Shown one piece after another: positions 13,912 through 31,650 of a stretch of 64,000 nucleotides of DNA. Where the stretch lies: contig CM012953.1 of assembly GCA_000181795.3 (NCBI GenBank), positions 14,304,183 to 14,368,182 on the forward strand, written 5' to 3'. A program made the position numbers and the translations under genes. The stretch's first letter is position 1, and each line of letters opens with the position of its first letter. Under the pieces are notes generated by a model. That model had not been told where the DNA came from, made no database searches, and worked only from the letters and a program-made list of their open reading frames with translations. This stretch comes from Trichinella spiralis (taxonomy: Eukaryota; Nematoda; Enoplea; Trichinellida; Trichinellidae).

Positions 13912-16900
13912 TTAACACTTGAATGATTCCAAAGGATCGGCCTTTCGTTTCTAAAAAAAAGCTTCATTTCAAAAAGTTATCAAACAATAGTAGTAATGAT
14001 GAATGAAAATTTTTCATGACAAACCGCTGCGCAACGTTCTCGATACGCTTTCCGCTTACGCTGCAGCAGGGATGGCTTAGTGATTCTGTCACTGGATTTC
14101 AAATGATCCTTTTCTTCATGTTCAACAGAGTCGTCGTCGTCGTCGTTTTGAACAGATTTAACAGGAACACCTCTCAAAGATTTTGGAACTGAAAATTAAA
14201 TTTCAAACAAACCAGATATTCACATTGCAATCATTTATTTAAAAAAAACTACCCACCGATATATTCTGGAACATGCTTTAAATGTTTAAGACTGCGATTC
14301 CGTTTGAAGATCCTATCGTGTCTTATCAGCTGCAGATCTCGAGGATTTTCGACAAAATAACTCTGAAAATTCATTTATAATTGAACCAATAAATAACAAT
14401 ATAAAATATTTATACTTTCAACTTTGTCGATTTCAAAACTTCTTCTCTTATTTCTTTCAGTCGAGCTTCTTTCACTGCGAGAGTTGTAGCCGCACGTAAA
14501 GCATCCTTCAAACAAACATTCAAATACTGATACTAAACAACAGAACAAAATGCATCATACCAAACACCTGTAATGAAAGCCGTCCAATTCTTCCATATTA
14601 ATACGATATGGTTTCAAAAATTCCCCTTCATCTATAAATTATGAAAACAAAATAATAAAAGAAATAATTACATCAAAGAAACAGCTATGATATACATTGT
14701 TTTGCAAGTGCTTTCTTCACTCTGGATACAAATTTCGCTTCACGCTTTGTAGAAAACGAAAGGGCAGTACCCTGATTCCAAGCTCGAGCTGTTCTATAAC
14801 ACAAAAACATAAACACTGAATAACTTACAAACTTAACGGAAAGAAGTAGACTTCGCATCTGTTATTCTTCCAAACTTAGCATATACAATGTTACCTTTAA
14901 AAAAATCCATAAAATCCATCTCTAGCATTTGTCTTACATTTTTAATGAAGATGATGAGATTTACAAATAAAATACATTATTTTTATTTTTTAAAATCGCA
15001 TCTCAACTTTTTCAATTTTGAAATAACGTTAAAAATCATTTCTCAGCAAAAATGCACTGCACTGTTTCTGTATCTGTAAAACGAATGTTTCATACAGAAA
15101 CAATATTTCCATAAAACAAATGTAATTTAATCGGCAAAAAAGTATATTAAAATAATTTGTTTAGAATAACATAATATATTACTTATACTATCATCATGTA
15201 ACCTTATTTTACTAATTATTACAGTAATCTACAGAAAGCCTTCATGAGAAATACACCCGTAGCTTAAGCGACTGTTTCAGCAAAACGAATAAAACATTCA
15301 TTACTTTCATTTCATTTAAAATATAAAAATATATTCAAAAGCATTAATCAATGGAATTCACTTAAAATGCAGTTTAAAAAATTCAAAACATGCATTAATT
15401 ATTACAATTAGACAAAATGAGATTTTTATCTATCACAAATAAAAATAGAGCAAAAAACAATTTACCCAAATTATATGTTCAGAAACTTCTCTATCGTACA
15501 TAAACTAATCACAAAGAAACACACTATAAACACAAATGCCACACTGCGACTACATCAGATTGCTTAAATCTTACTTTTAGAAAAGCACAATACGATTAAA
15601 TATTTAAATAAAATGAGATCAGTCAAAGTCAGTCACCTTCCAACACGATGGATATACTCTTCAACCGTTTTAGGAAAATCAAAATTAATCACATTTGATA
15701 TCTGATTAAAATCAATTCCACGTGAAGCTGTTGATTCTTTCTTTTCAAGCCTAAAAACAGTAACAAAGAATGAAATTATAAATTTTGACAAACGGCTAAC
15801 TCACTTAATAATCGTTCCACTCTGCTTCCTCTCTTCAGGGCTTTCTACAGAAATTTCATCACTGGCAATAATAGTGTCGTACAAACCGCTGTTAAACTGT
15901 TGCACAATGTGGCATCTGAAAAAATCCTTTATAAAAGAAGCATCAGCATTAAAACATTAACGTACCTTGAATTTAATGGCAGTTCAGAATTTAAAATCAC
16001 AACCGTTATTCCAAAAGTGTTCAAAAATAGTTTCAATCTAAAGCAAACACAAATGAAAAACTACAACTTCAATGTGAACTGTCATAACAAATTACTTAAA
16101 ACAGCGGTCGATAGTGTCCACAAATATAACTGTTTTTCCTTTGATTAATTTCAGCTTGAAAAGAGTGCATAAAATAACAAATTTCTCATCTTCATTGCAA
16201 CTATAATTTCAAGCAGTCGCTTCAAACAGAAAACAATTTTAAACAGTAACATTACCTTATGTGGTATTGTGTTAATTGATCTGCAGCAGGAAGCTGAGCT
16301 TCTTCAATCTTCAAAATCACTGCGTTGTGCAAAGTCAATTTTTTCAATAACTTCACGTTTTCATTCATAGTAGCAGATGTCAAAAATGCTTGATAATTAT
16401 TAGGTAAATAGCTAATAAATGCAAACATCTGAATGAGTCCGTCAAATGTTTGACAAGATAAAAAAAAACAACCTAATAATTTCTGTGATTTCAGATTCAT
16501 ATCCATAAGAAAGCACTAAATCCGCTTCGTCAACTACAAAATATTTAAGTGTCTCACGTAGAGACAAGTTGTTTTGTTTCAGCTGAGCTAAAAGTCGACT
16601 TGGAGTACTGACAACGATGTCTGGATTAGAATTCAACGAAAATCTAAAAAAAATCAAATTGAAATATCTTTTCTTCAAAAAGTAGTTGTACCGTTGGGCT
16701 ACAGCATGCTCTGCAATCACAAGATCGACGCACTGGATTTCTGGGGTAAGAAACTGGCAAAGGCTATTAATATGGTCGCACAGTTGTTTAGCAAGTTCTC
16801 TGGATGGAGCAAGTACAACAGCACGTATGCATTGCATGCCAGATGACTTTAAAAAATACAAATGCACTTTTGAAATTTAGATTAAAGATCAAAATGAAAA

Positions 16901-17231
16901 GCAGAAACAACTGTACTTGTTTTTCTTCCAAAATTTTTTGTATTATTGGAATTGAAAATGCTGCAGTTTTCCCTGATCCAGTTCGTGCTCGTGAAACGAT
17001 GTCTTTACCTTGCAAAGCTAATGGAATAAATTTCTCTTGAATCAAAGTAGGCTTTTTCCAACCAAGCAACTTCACCGCCTACATTAAAATAAAATTATCA
17101 TTAACCATTTGTGCAACACGCAGCACTTCAAAATATCTTTCATGAAACATGTACGGATAATAATTCATTACCTTAAGAATACGATAGTCTAAGTTAAATG
17201 AATTAAAAGTCGTTCCCCGTAAATTCTTCAT
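13912..17231 (-). CDS. DDX56-like DEAD-box RNA helicase (ribosome biogenesis)
   Basis: Multi-exon gene from ATG 17229-17231 ([20 protein letters not shown]) to the stop at 13912. Helicase motifs in order: Q motif in [17 protein letters not shown], motif I ARTGSGKT, Ia [13 protein letters not shown] in [18 protein letters not shown] in [27 protein letters not shown], and motif [10 protein letters not shown]. The C-terminal exons carry the DDX56 tail: [29 protein letters not shown], a PEYI..SLRGV linker, then a basic tail ending DPLESFKC. Yeast Dbp9 and human DDX56 act in the nucleolus in 60S subunit assembly. Most introns are 50-100 nt, but one of about 850 nt (~14.8-15.64 kb) separates HRVGR from the following exon. 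It is divergent from the POLD1 gene. Confidence 0.93.
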
Positions 17232-18151
17232 CTTTTAAAATATCCGTTAAAATAATAAAGAAGCTGCCACACTGTAACAGTATCACCTACTTATCTTTGC
17301 CAAAGAATACTGTAGATTTGTATCATAAAAAAATTATTTAAATTTATAACTGTTTTTATATAATTTTAAAATTATCGTTACTTTTGAATCATTAATATTA
17401 GTTCTGATAATTCTACGGGATCCTCTTTTATAAATTAGCTTCTGTTATTCATTATCTTTTTGTAAAAAAAACATCATGTGAGTATAATGATTTTTAACAT
17501 TTTCTAGAAAAGTAATAGGAAGCGTTTTTTAAATGTAAATATACACATGGTTTGAAATAAATTACAGTAATACATGTTGCTGACATACATTTTTGATTTT
17601 GGTAAATGATTTTTTGCATAAATAAATTTTATTTCATATTATTTTTTTAGATTTTATTAGTATAATTTTCATTTTTTACTTTTAATTAACTTATACGTTC
17701 AGGAAAGTCATTAAAACGTGAAATGTTTTAAATAAATCTTGAAACATTGTAATTTCACTGTAATGTTAGCGGGAAACTATCACACTGGGTTCTAATTTCA
17801 TCATTGGATATATAGTTAAGATGACATTTTTCTTTAATTACCTCTAATATAGTAAAATAATACTGCTATCCTCAACATTTCCTTTCCTCAAAAATTCAGT
17901 TATCAGTACTTTCCTTGTTGAGACCAGTTCGTTGAAGATATTTATAGTTTGTTTTTACTTTTTTTGTCATATGTGTTTATAATTTTTCATCACATTATGT
18001 AAAATTGAAAAATTTTTTTGACAAAAGCTTTTTATTTGTAAAATAAATAAATGTTGTTAATTTTTATCCTACATGGAAAAAAGTATATTTTGTATCATGT
18101 GATTTACGGTTTTTAATTTTTAAATATAATTTGTTTGCTTCAAGTCTTTGA
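17232..18151. promoter_or_regulatory. Shared upstream region of divergent DDX56-like and POLD1 genes
   Basis: A 920-bp AT-rich spacer lies between two divergent start codons. It must contain the 5' ends of both genes. No specific element could be identified by eye, and nothing coding is visible. Confidence 0.4.
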
Positions 18152-23552
<5,401 letters not shown>

Positions 23553-24071
23553 ATCTAAAATTTTGCATTATATTTATTTAATTTTTTTTATTTAATTTAA
23601 TTTAATTCATATTTGGTTTTCAAATACGTATTTAATTTTTTTTCTTTTTGTCTCTTTCCAATAATTCAAACTGTTCTGCACTTATTGTCCTTAGAGAAAT
23701 TAATTTTTTGCATTTTTTTGTTTAGAATATTTTTTGTTTCTATTAATAATGCAGTTTGTCAAATTCAATATTAAACTGCCAAATTTGATGATTCAGTTTC
23801 GGAGCAAAACGGATTTTGATTGTCCACTGTTTGCACATGGCAGATGTTTTGCCAAGCAAATAATGACGCTAAACATTTACATCTGAAGTTTAAATTACAA
23901 TCTTGAATTTTCAACATTTCATAAGCATATATATAACGTTTATTACTGACTGACTTTTCACTTTGCACATGCACGTTGAACACTTCGTTCAGTGTTGCTT
24001 TATTTGGAAGACAAATTTTTTATCACCTAATTCAATTTATAATTTACACGCTTTCAATTTTTAAAAATATA
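23553..24071. other. Spacer between POLD1 and MGAT4-like genes
   Basis: AT-rich 3' flank of POLD1 and upstream region of the glycosyltransferase. No supported gene. Short reading frames have no recognisable similarity. Confidence 0.5.
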
Positions 24072-27000
24072 ATGTTGGCTATTGTCCAGAGATTTTTATT
24101 TAGCGGTTATTCAAAACGATTCTATTGTACTGCAATAATTCTTTTCATTTTTACTATTACATGTTTAACGGTAAGTGAACAGATTTTAATTTTGGCAAGA
24201 TATTTACTTATTTAAAAAAATATTTGATAATAAATAAAATTTTATGATAATCATAAATATCCTGAGAATAGTCATTTTTCAACGGGTTTGTTTTTTTTCA
24301 TTTTTGATTGGCTGCTATAAATTTTAAAAATACACGAAACTAATTTCATTAACATTATTTATTTTATCCATGCAGAGATGATTATACATAAATTTGTGCT
24401 TTTTTTTCAAGACAGAGACCAAATGTTGGTTCATTATTACACATTCGCAATTAAGTTCATCAACAACTTTTTTTATTTATTGAAAAAATTACAAAAAACT
24501 TGATAAATATACAAATTGAGAGAAATGTAAAATTGTGGACAAAAAGGAATAATGTGAAATACAATCGGGTAATAGGATTAAATATTGACATCTGTCACTG
24601 AACTGAATATATATTAGAAGCATATTATTGACTTAGCATCAGATTTGCATATGTTCAAATTAAATGAATTTATGTGATAAAAGTTGATAATCTCATCAAT
24701 AATGTTGCTGATTACATGGCTATTTAATATGTGATTATTTCTGTGAATTTAATAAACATGAAAAATTGAACATTAGAGGAGCTTTACAAGATGAAATAAA
24801 CTAGGATATATAATGAACAATTAACTGACCTGAATATCAATTTCACTACAGTTTGCTATAACACTTCAACTCCTTTGCATCAATTTAAAATTGCTAAAAA
24901 TTTGTTCTAATAAACAGCAATCCGTGATGTGAGCAATTGTTTCACTTAATATAATAAAAGTTAAATTATAATGGCTTTATAAAAACGACCATGATTTCGT
25001 TACTGACACATATCTGATTACAGCATCAGATTATTGATTTTTTTATTATTTAATTGAATTGTTTGAATTACTTTCTTTCTTAACTGTTTGAAAACTTTCT
25101 TAAAAATTTATTTCATAGTAGACCATTATGATTTTGTCAATGAATGTAACATATTTTGCTCATACTCTTACTGTAGTAATCTTTCGAGTTGAATTTTGAT
25201 ATCAATTAATATTGATGATAGTAGCTTCTTTTTTCTCTCATCATAGTCTGTAGTACGACAGCACAAAATATTGCTATATATATTATGAATAGGCTACAGT
25301 CGAGATGACGTGTGCTATTAATGAAAACCTTTTGCGATTGCTGGTCGCTTTGTTCGTCCGCTAATGCTTCGAAATTGCAAATTAATCATCAGTTCTATTG
25401 TTTTTACGATCTGCATATTTTTATTAATAAAGGACCGTATGGATATCAACGAAAAATTGAAAAAGCTTTCTAATGTAAGTGGTGGTTCAGAGTTTTTTGT
25501 TTAAAATCATTTTCACTGATAATGAGGTAATAAATTCATATTAAATGTGGTCACTCCTCTATAATTCCTGAAAGCATTTCAGGAATTTATAAGTATGTGA
25601 AAAGAAATTAGAAATGAAATATGATTTTGGAATCATGTATTGAAGTTACTGTTTCGTTTTATTTGAAAAAAAATTGCATTAGGGTTTTTTTTCAGACGAG
25701 GAATTTTTGTTCACAAATTTATAGAGAGTAGAGGGAAAATATTAAACGTGTACATTTTATTTTGCAAGTTAAAAAATGCTTCTAATTACACTTCTCACTT
25801 TTATGCAACTAGCTGTTTGTGTAAGTTTTAACTTGAGATTTAAAAAAGTATATTATCAAATAAACTGCAGTCTATAGGCCAGTATTTTCATTTTGATGTA
25901 AATGTTTCAATTTTATTTTACTGAATGTTTAACTACTTTGCCATGTTTGTTTGAAGAAACGCTTCATTTTCTATTTAATTTTTTAAATATTTTTTCGAAT
26001 GGATTTTTTGTTGGGTAAAAAAATCTGCCATGGTACAATATTCTGTAGTTTTCATTTAAAATTTTATTTCTCGGAACAGTTATTTACAAATTGATAAATT
26101 TGAATATGTTAAAAAGGGTCAGTTTTATTTGATGATGGAGAGTCAGAGTGAGATTTGATGGAGGTGTTCTGTGAGAACATTTTTTAATTGTAAAATACAC
26201 TAACAGTTACTACTTTGATTAAATAAACTTAGTAAGTGGAAAATTATATAACCAATCAAAGAGTTGGGAAGTATTGTTGCTAACAAGCTTAAAATTTTGC
26301 AAAACGCATTGTTTCATGAAACTGTTTGTGCTGAATAGATTATGAATGTACGACTGAGAACAATTGACGAACAGCTGAATCATTTTCAATATTTGGAATC
26401 TGATCGAAGAAATTACTTACAACAACTTTGGGCCAACTTGCAATCAGTTCATGGTCATTTGAACATTGCTGTCAGTGATGGACTGAACAAAATTAATTCC
26501 TCCAATGCAAGTGGCTTTATTATGGACGATTTTTTGCCCAGCATTTATTCGCATATGTCTCATTTGCAAAAAGATAAAAGTGGCTTGGTGCCAGCTTTCA
26601 TTCGATCTAAATTTCGTCGTGGTGTATACTTGACGATCGGAATTCCTACTGTAATTCGGGAAAAGCATAGCTATTTATTTGACACCTTGCAGTCGCTTGT
26701 TGATAACTTGCCTGAAAACGAGACGCGTAATGTTTTGATTGTAATTCTTGTCGCCGAACCGGGTATGACGCAAGCTGCTCATGAAATTATCCATTTGATT
26801 GAAAACAAGATGGACAAATTTCTTCAATCGGGACTTGTGGAGGTTGTAGTGCCGGCTGCAAGCTACTATCCACCCGATTTGAATTCCACTGAACCTACGA
26901 TGGGTGATTCATTGGAACGGATGATCTGGAGAACTAAGCAAAACCTCGACTATATCTATTTGATGAGCTATTGTCGTAGTCGTGGCCAGTACTACATGCA

Positions 27001-27856
27001 ACTGGAAGATGATGTAATTACTAAACCGAATTATTTATCTTTTATTCGAACGTTCGTTGACAACAATACCGGCTCATCTTGGCTGATGCTTGAATTCAGC
27101 TCTCTGGGCTTTATTGGGAAATTGTTTCGAAGTCGAACCTTGCCTCTGATTATTCACTTTTTGGTGTTATTTCATCGCGACAAGCCGGTCGATTGGTTAC
27201 TGTGGCATCTCTTTTACGTTCGCTACTGCCATTTGGAAAAGGACAGCAAACATTGCAACAAAGAAATGGCCAAACGAATTGGTCGACTTAAGCCGAGTTT
27301 GTTCCAGCATGTTGGTGTGCATAGTTCGTTGAAAGGAAAACACCAGATGCTGAAGGAGAAAGACTTCGGCGGCAATTTACTTATGTTCCGTTCTCATGCC
27401 AATCCAACAGCTCGTGTTAGCACATCGCTGAAAGTGTTTAAAAAATACACTCTGTGGAATGCTTACAACGGTCAGTCGGCATTTTGGGCGATGAGTCCAG
27501 CAAAAGGCGACTACATTCTTTTCGAATTTCAGCCCAGCATAATGATGACCGGCTTCGTGTTTGCCAGCGGATCACCCACTCACGATGAAGATTTGTTCTA
27601 CAACGCCACCGTGGAAGCGCTTCTCACCGACCCTGGGCAGAGAACGCGATTTCCCACGTCGTCCGATATTCAGTTTTGCGTACTGACTAGGTTTGACTTG
27701 AACGGCAGAGCGGAGATGCAATTTGACGACCCATTGAAGGTTTCTTACCTTAGAATTTTCTTCGAAACGGCTTCCAATAAATGGTTGCTAGTCAAAGAAA
27801 TGTGGATAAAAGCCGAAGAAGTGAAGACATCCGTACCTACTACCACCGTTAAATAA
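24072..27856 (+). CDS. MGAT4-like alpha-1,3-mannosyl-glycoprotein beta-1,4-GlcNAc transferase
   Basis: Three exons join in phase: 24072-24170, 25433-25474 and 26339-27856, giving ~552 aa (human MGAT4A is 535). Exon 1 is a type II Golgi anchor: a short basic cytosolic tail, then a hydrophobic run (YCTAIILFIFTITCLT). Exon 2 adds a small stem. Exon 3 holds the GT54 domain, with GIPTVIREKHSYLFDTLQSL, a SGLVEVVVPAASYYP-like loop, the DXD-type EDD in YYMQLEDDVITK, LEFSSLGFIGKLF, KPVDWLLWHLF, PSLFQHVGVHSSL and the C-terminal lectin-like region. The enzyme adds beta-1,4-GlcNAc to the alpha-1,3 arm of N-glycans (GnT-IV). Introns 1 (1.26 kb) and 2 (0.86 kb) are unusually long for this window. The 1.5-kb last exon is unbroken. 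It is convergent with BAF. Confidence 0.92.
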
Positions 27857-28363
27857 CCACTGTTCTTTTTCAACTGTATTATACTAATTTCATCTATATT
27901 TATTTATGCTGAATAAAAAATTCATTTATATGTCGGACGGACATGTAAATTCGAGTATTTCAACAATTCAAGTGAATATTGATTTATCTAATATTCAATA
28001 AAAAGTCTGTGATAATAAATTTCAAAATGTGTTCTTCTTCGATGAGACAAAAAAATCATGCTTAGGGAAAACAAAGCAATCTACGAGAAAAATTAATTTT
28101 TCAAATCAGCAGTATAAAATGTTTAATATTTATATCTTCCAGTTACTCACTGCGTAAGAATTTAAAAGTAACAGTGCGTAATTTTTCTATTAATCAATGA
28201 TAATTTTGAAAATGTGCATCACCATAATATATATAATAAATGATAAATTTACTTTCACCATTAAAACATGATTTTTCTACTACATAAATCAGGCATGGAA
28301 AGAACTAAGTTTAAAATGAAAAAAGGATGACTGATGCGTGATAAGATTTTCGTTCGTTTTCCA
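27857..28363. other. Convergent 3' spacer between MGAT4-like and BAF genes
   Basis: AT-rich sequence with an AATAAA at about 27911 for the upstream gene. Nothing else was recognised. Confidence 0.55.
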
Positions 28364-28850
28364 CTACAAATGTTGTTCACTCCAATCATGTATACATTCA
28401 TAGCAAGACTGCGCGTGTTTCGAAGACATGCCAATTAAATCAGTCAACCATTCAACGAAAAGCTCGTTGTCTCGTTTCAAAAGCAAATACTGTCCCAAAA
28501 TTGTATATGCCTAAAAAATAAAGCAAGTTTTAAAAAATAAACATTAATATCAAACAAATAACAGATTAAACCAATACATGTCAATGTCATTTTTAGCTAA
28601 ACAGTGCAACGAAGTTTAATTTTTAATTTTACAACTTACACATTCGTAATTATTCTTATCTTGTTAATTAAAATAACTACAACAAAAGTATTAATTAAAC
28701 AAATAAAAAAAACTTTCACAAAACCTTGTCGAATCCTTTATCAATCAACTTTTGCCCGTACACAGGACCAATTCCGGCGATGGCAGTTACTTCTTTTTCG
28801 CCAATTGGCTCCGAAACAAATTCACGATGCTTCACAGAAGTCGACGACAT
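28364..28850 (-). CDS. BANF1: Barrier-to-autointegration factor
   Basis: Two exons (28725-28850 and 28364-28510) give a 90-aa protein, the normal BAF size (89). Diagnostic segments are [15 protein letters not shown], the helix-hairpin-helix [29 protein letters not shown], and the conserved C-terminal Cys/Trp part (CYECIHDW). BAF dimers bridge double-stranded DNA and bind LEM-domain proteins and lamin, and they are needed for nuclear envelope reassembly. The frame stays open upstream of 28850, but ATG 28848-28850 (MSSTSVKH) matches the family's start. The exon junction falls after GFDK, with GT..AG ends and phase 0. Confidence 0.95.
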
Positions 28851-29498
28851 TATTGTAAACCAAATTGCAGAATATTCTGAAAACTCAAAGTTTACAAGAA
28901 CAGTCTTCCCAATAAAATAAGATTTCAACTAAAGAAAATCAAGACCAATTAGCAAAGCTACAGTATCATACAGAAGCACTAAATAAAAATTTTTAGATGG
29001 ATGAATTAATTCAAATTTACTCTAAAAAATTATATATAATGCCTTTTTAATATTTACGTAATATAAAATAAATAATTTATGAATTATTAATTAACGCTAA
29101 ATCATGACCACAGAGCAAAAATACAGTAAGATATTTGTAAAAAATTCTAACGTGTGACCTAATAAAATTTAAATGAATTTATAAATGATTTTTAATAGTT
29201 GAATTATATAAAATGAAATATAAATTTATAAATTAATGTTTTGCTTGCAATTCAAAAATGCAGAAGAGATTTTTGGTTTATGATTGGACAAAATGTCTGC
29301 TTATTTAGTTCGTTGCTTGGTGTGCTATTGAACGTCAGTGTTGTCATGGCTCTGCTCAAATTTTATCACTTTGCGGACAGTGCTTGCTGTTGCCGTAATA
29401 TAATGCATATTTGTTGTCTCGGAACAGTGATGTGAAAACAGTTTTTATTGACCGAAACATTTCGCTGGTCTACTACATGACTTACTGTGTAATATAGC

Positions 29499-29530
<32 letters not shown>

Positions 29531-30219
29531 AGCTATGAAAATTGAACAGAAAGGATAAGAAACAAAACATAATTCCAACTCCACCAATAACAATTTTAAA
29601 TGAAGCTTCGAACGGTAAAGTTAAAAACATCAGAATCAGGAAAAATAAAAATAAGGAAAAGAAGCCTGCTTTTCACGTGAGAAAACGGGTGTTGCAAAAG
29701 ATTTCTTCTTTGCAGACGTTTTTCTGATTGAAACTTCAGAAATGGCAGAGAGCTAATTAAAACCAAAAATATACGAACTGCTGATATTCTGAGTTTACTT
29801 GAGCAGTAGAAGAACACAGTGTCAAAGCTACAAAGAATTAATAGTTCAACAAAAAACAACTTCACTGAAGAAAGAAATATTTATGCTGTTTTAATTGTGA
29901 TGTGAACATTTAACTATAATAACATACATAAATTTGTCATGCATTTTTGTCATTGCTTTCGAAAGCATCATGTTTTCAAGTAAAATGTACTCTATATTCA
30001 TTAGAGACAAATAATTTTTTGCTTCAAACAATTGAATTCACTTAGAAAAAGTCACACTGAAATATTTTCAACTGCCAGCCTTATTTTTTCATAAGATTTA
30101 CTTCAAAATCTTTACTCTACACTTTACACTTTTACATTTAACTTCACATAATATTATCATGTAAATATGTGTTAAACAAGCTTTTGAAGCAAGCGATTAA
30201 TTACTATTTGGCTTTTAAG
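28851..30219. other. Gene-poor AT-rich region upstream of the transposon island
   Basis: No supported coding sequence. Contains an AAT microsatellite at 29498-29528 and otherwise AT-rich, frame-poor DNA. Confidence 0.5.
29498..29528. repeat. (AAT)n microsatellite
   Basis: About ten AAT units in a row, seen directly. Confidence 0.9.
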
Positions 30220-30343
30220 TTAACCCTTTTGTCATAGTTATTTCAGATTTTGTGGGATTATTTATGTTTAATTTCGTTAACATACGTCTCAATAGAACAT
30301 GCTTCGAACTTGAAATCTCATGGCCTATTACTGTTCTTGAAAA

Positions 30344-30361
30344 TGTTGCTTTACAGCAACA
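30344..30361. repeat. TTAA-type palindrome copy 1 (degenerate)
   Basis: TGTTGCTTTACAGCAACA, an 18-bp near-perfect palindrome. It is almost identical to copies at 34980 and 35900, with TTAC in place of TTAA at the centre. It lies at the left side of the piggyBac-bearing island. Confidence 0.65.
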
Positions 30362-31650
30362 CCTGACATCAACGGTGAAAATTCGTTTCTTCATATCAAA
30401 TGTTATTTATATCATTTTGATCTCAAAACATTATTTCAGTCTTCAAAATGAGAATCTTGTTTGTTTCCGGTAATGTTTGATTGCTAATTACATTTCTTTT
30501 TTAAGATTAACGAGATGGATATTTTAAAAAAGCATTTTTAAACAACTTCTCGCGTATATTCATTCTCTTATATACTTTTATTTGATATTAATTTGCGACA
30601 TCAACAAAAGAACGTCAATAATAACTGAATAGAAATAGCAGTTTCCTGTGTTAGTAATACACAGATGTACATCATATTTCATGCAACAAATTTGACATGC
30701 TTTCTGACAAACGACGGTGTTTTTTGGATGTTATCATTTCGGTCAACGGGTCAGTACGGGCAATATCCAGCGTTGATTACACCGCTCGTCTGATGGGTCT
30801 TGATCGACTCTATTCTTCTTCATCCGTTTGTTCTGCTTGTCACCGGTCACGCTTACACCGGTACACGGAACGGTCCATTCTGTACAAGGAAATCAACATG
30901 CGAGTAAAATCTACGCCTCTTATGAACTTCTTGTATTCTGAAACCACTGCTGAACAAGGGACTTCGATAAACTGAAGTTTCCTTTTATCCCAACGTGTAA
31001 CTGGCTCAACCGGGTCCACACTTGTATGTTGATGACAATATTACTTCACGGTTGTCGAACCACTTCAATACGCACACCTTATTATCTTTGGCGCGATAAA
31101 GTCGGTGGCACCTCTGCCTCTTCGTTTCAATTCATTGAAAGGCCTCACCGGGCAGCCGCGAAGCCTGTTTGATCGCATAGTTGCAAGTGAGTGGATCCCG
31201 TCTCTCAGTAATGCTTCATGCAGTTCAAGAAATGCAAAGTAGTTATCAAAAAAATACTTTGTACCCCTTGTGCTTCGGCAAAGTTTCACACAACTTTGAC
31301 TACTACATCAGCGCTGAAGAAACCAACAGGGTTTTCTACTTTTGGCATCATTCCATCGCATAGCCAAAAGTCATGGACGAATCAATTTCCCAAAATGTCC
31401 CTCTTTCAAGCCCCGCTTATCTGGCTTTCTTGGGTTGTAATACTTCATTTTGCCTAATGTTCAACAGTGCAGGGGGCTGTTATTTGCAGATAACAGAATT
31501 TTCAAGTTTGATGTTTTCGAGCAGCGGCCGTACCATGAAAAATCGATCATACTCAGGATGGATTCTGTCCATAATAGCTGTATCGATGTCATTGAAATGA
31601 CGAAATTGCCGAGATGGCAATTTTGTATTTATCTCTTTTCATTTTGTTGA

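Noticed and set aside
14888-15079. Plus-strand frame inside the long DDX56 intron
   Set aside because: AT-rich, with no similarity, no conserved motif and on the opposite strand. Treated as intronic noise.
29366-29630. Minus-strand poly-Leu/Ile frames
   Set aside because: They arise from translation of the AAT microsatellite.
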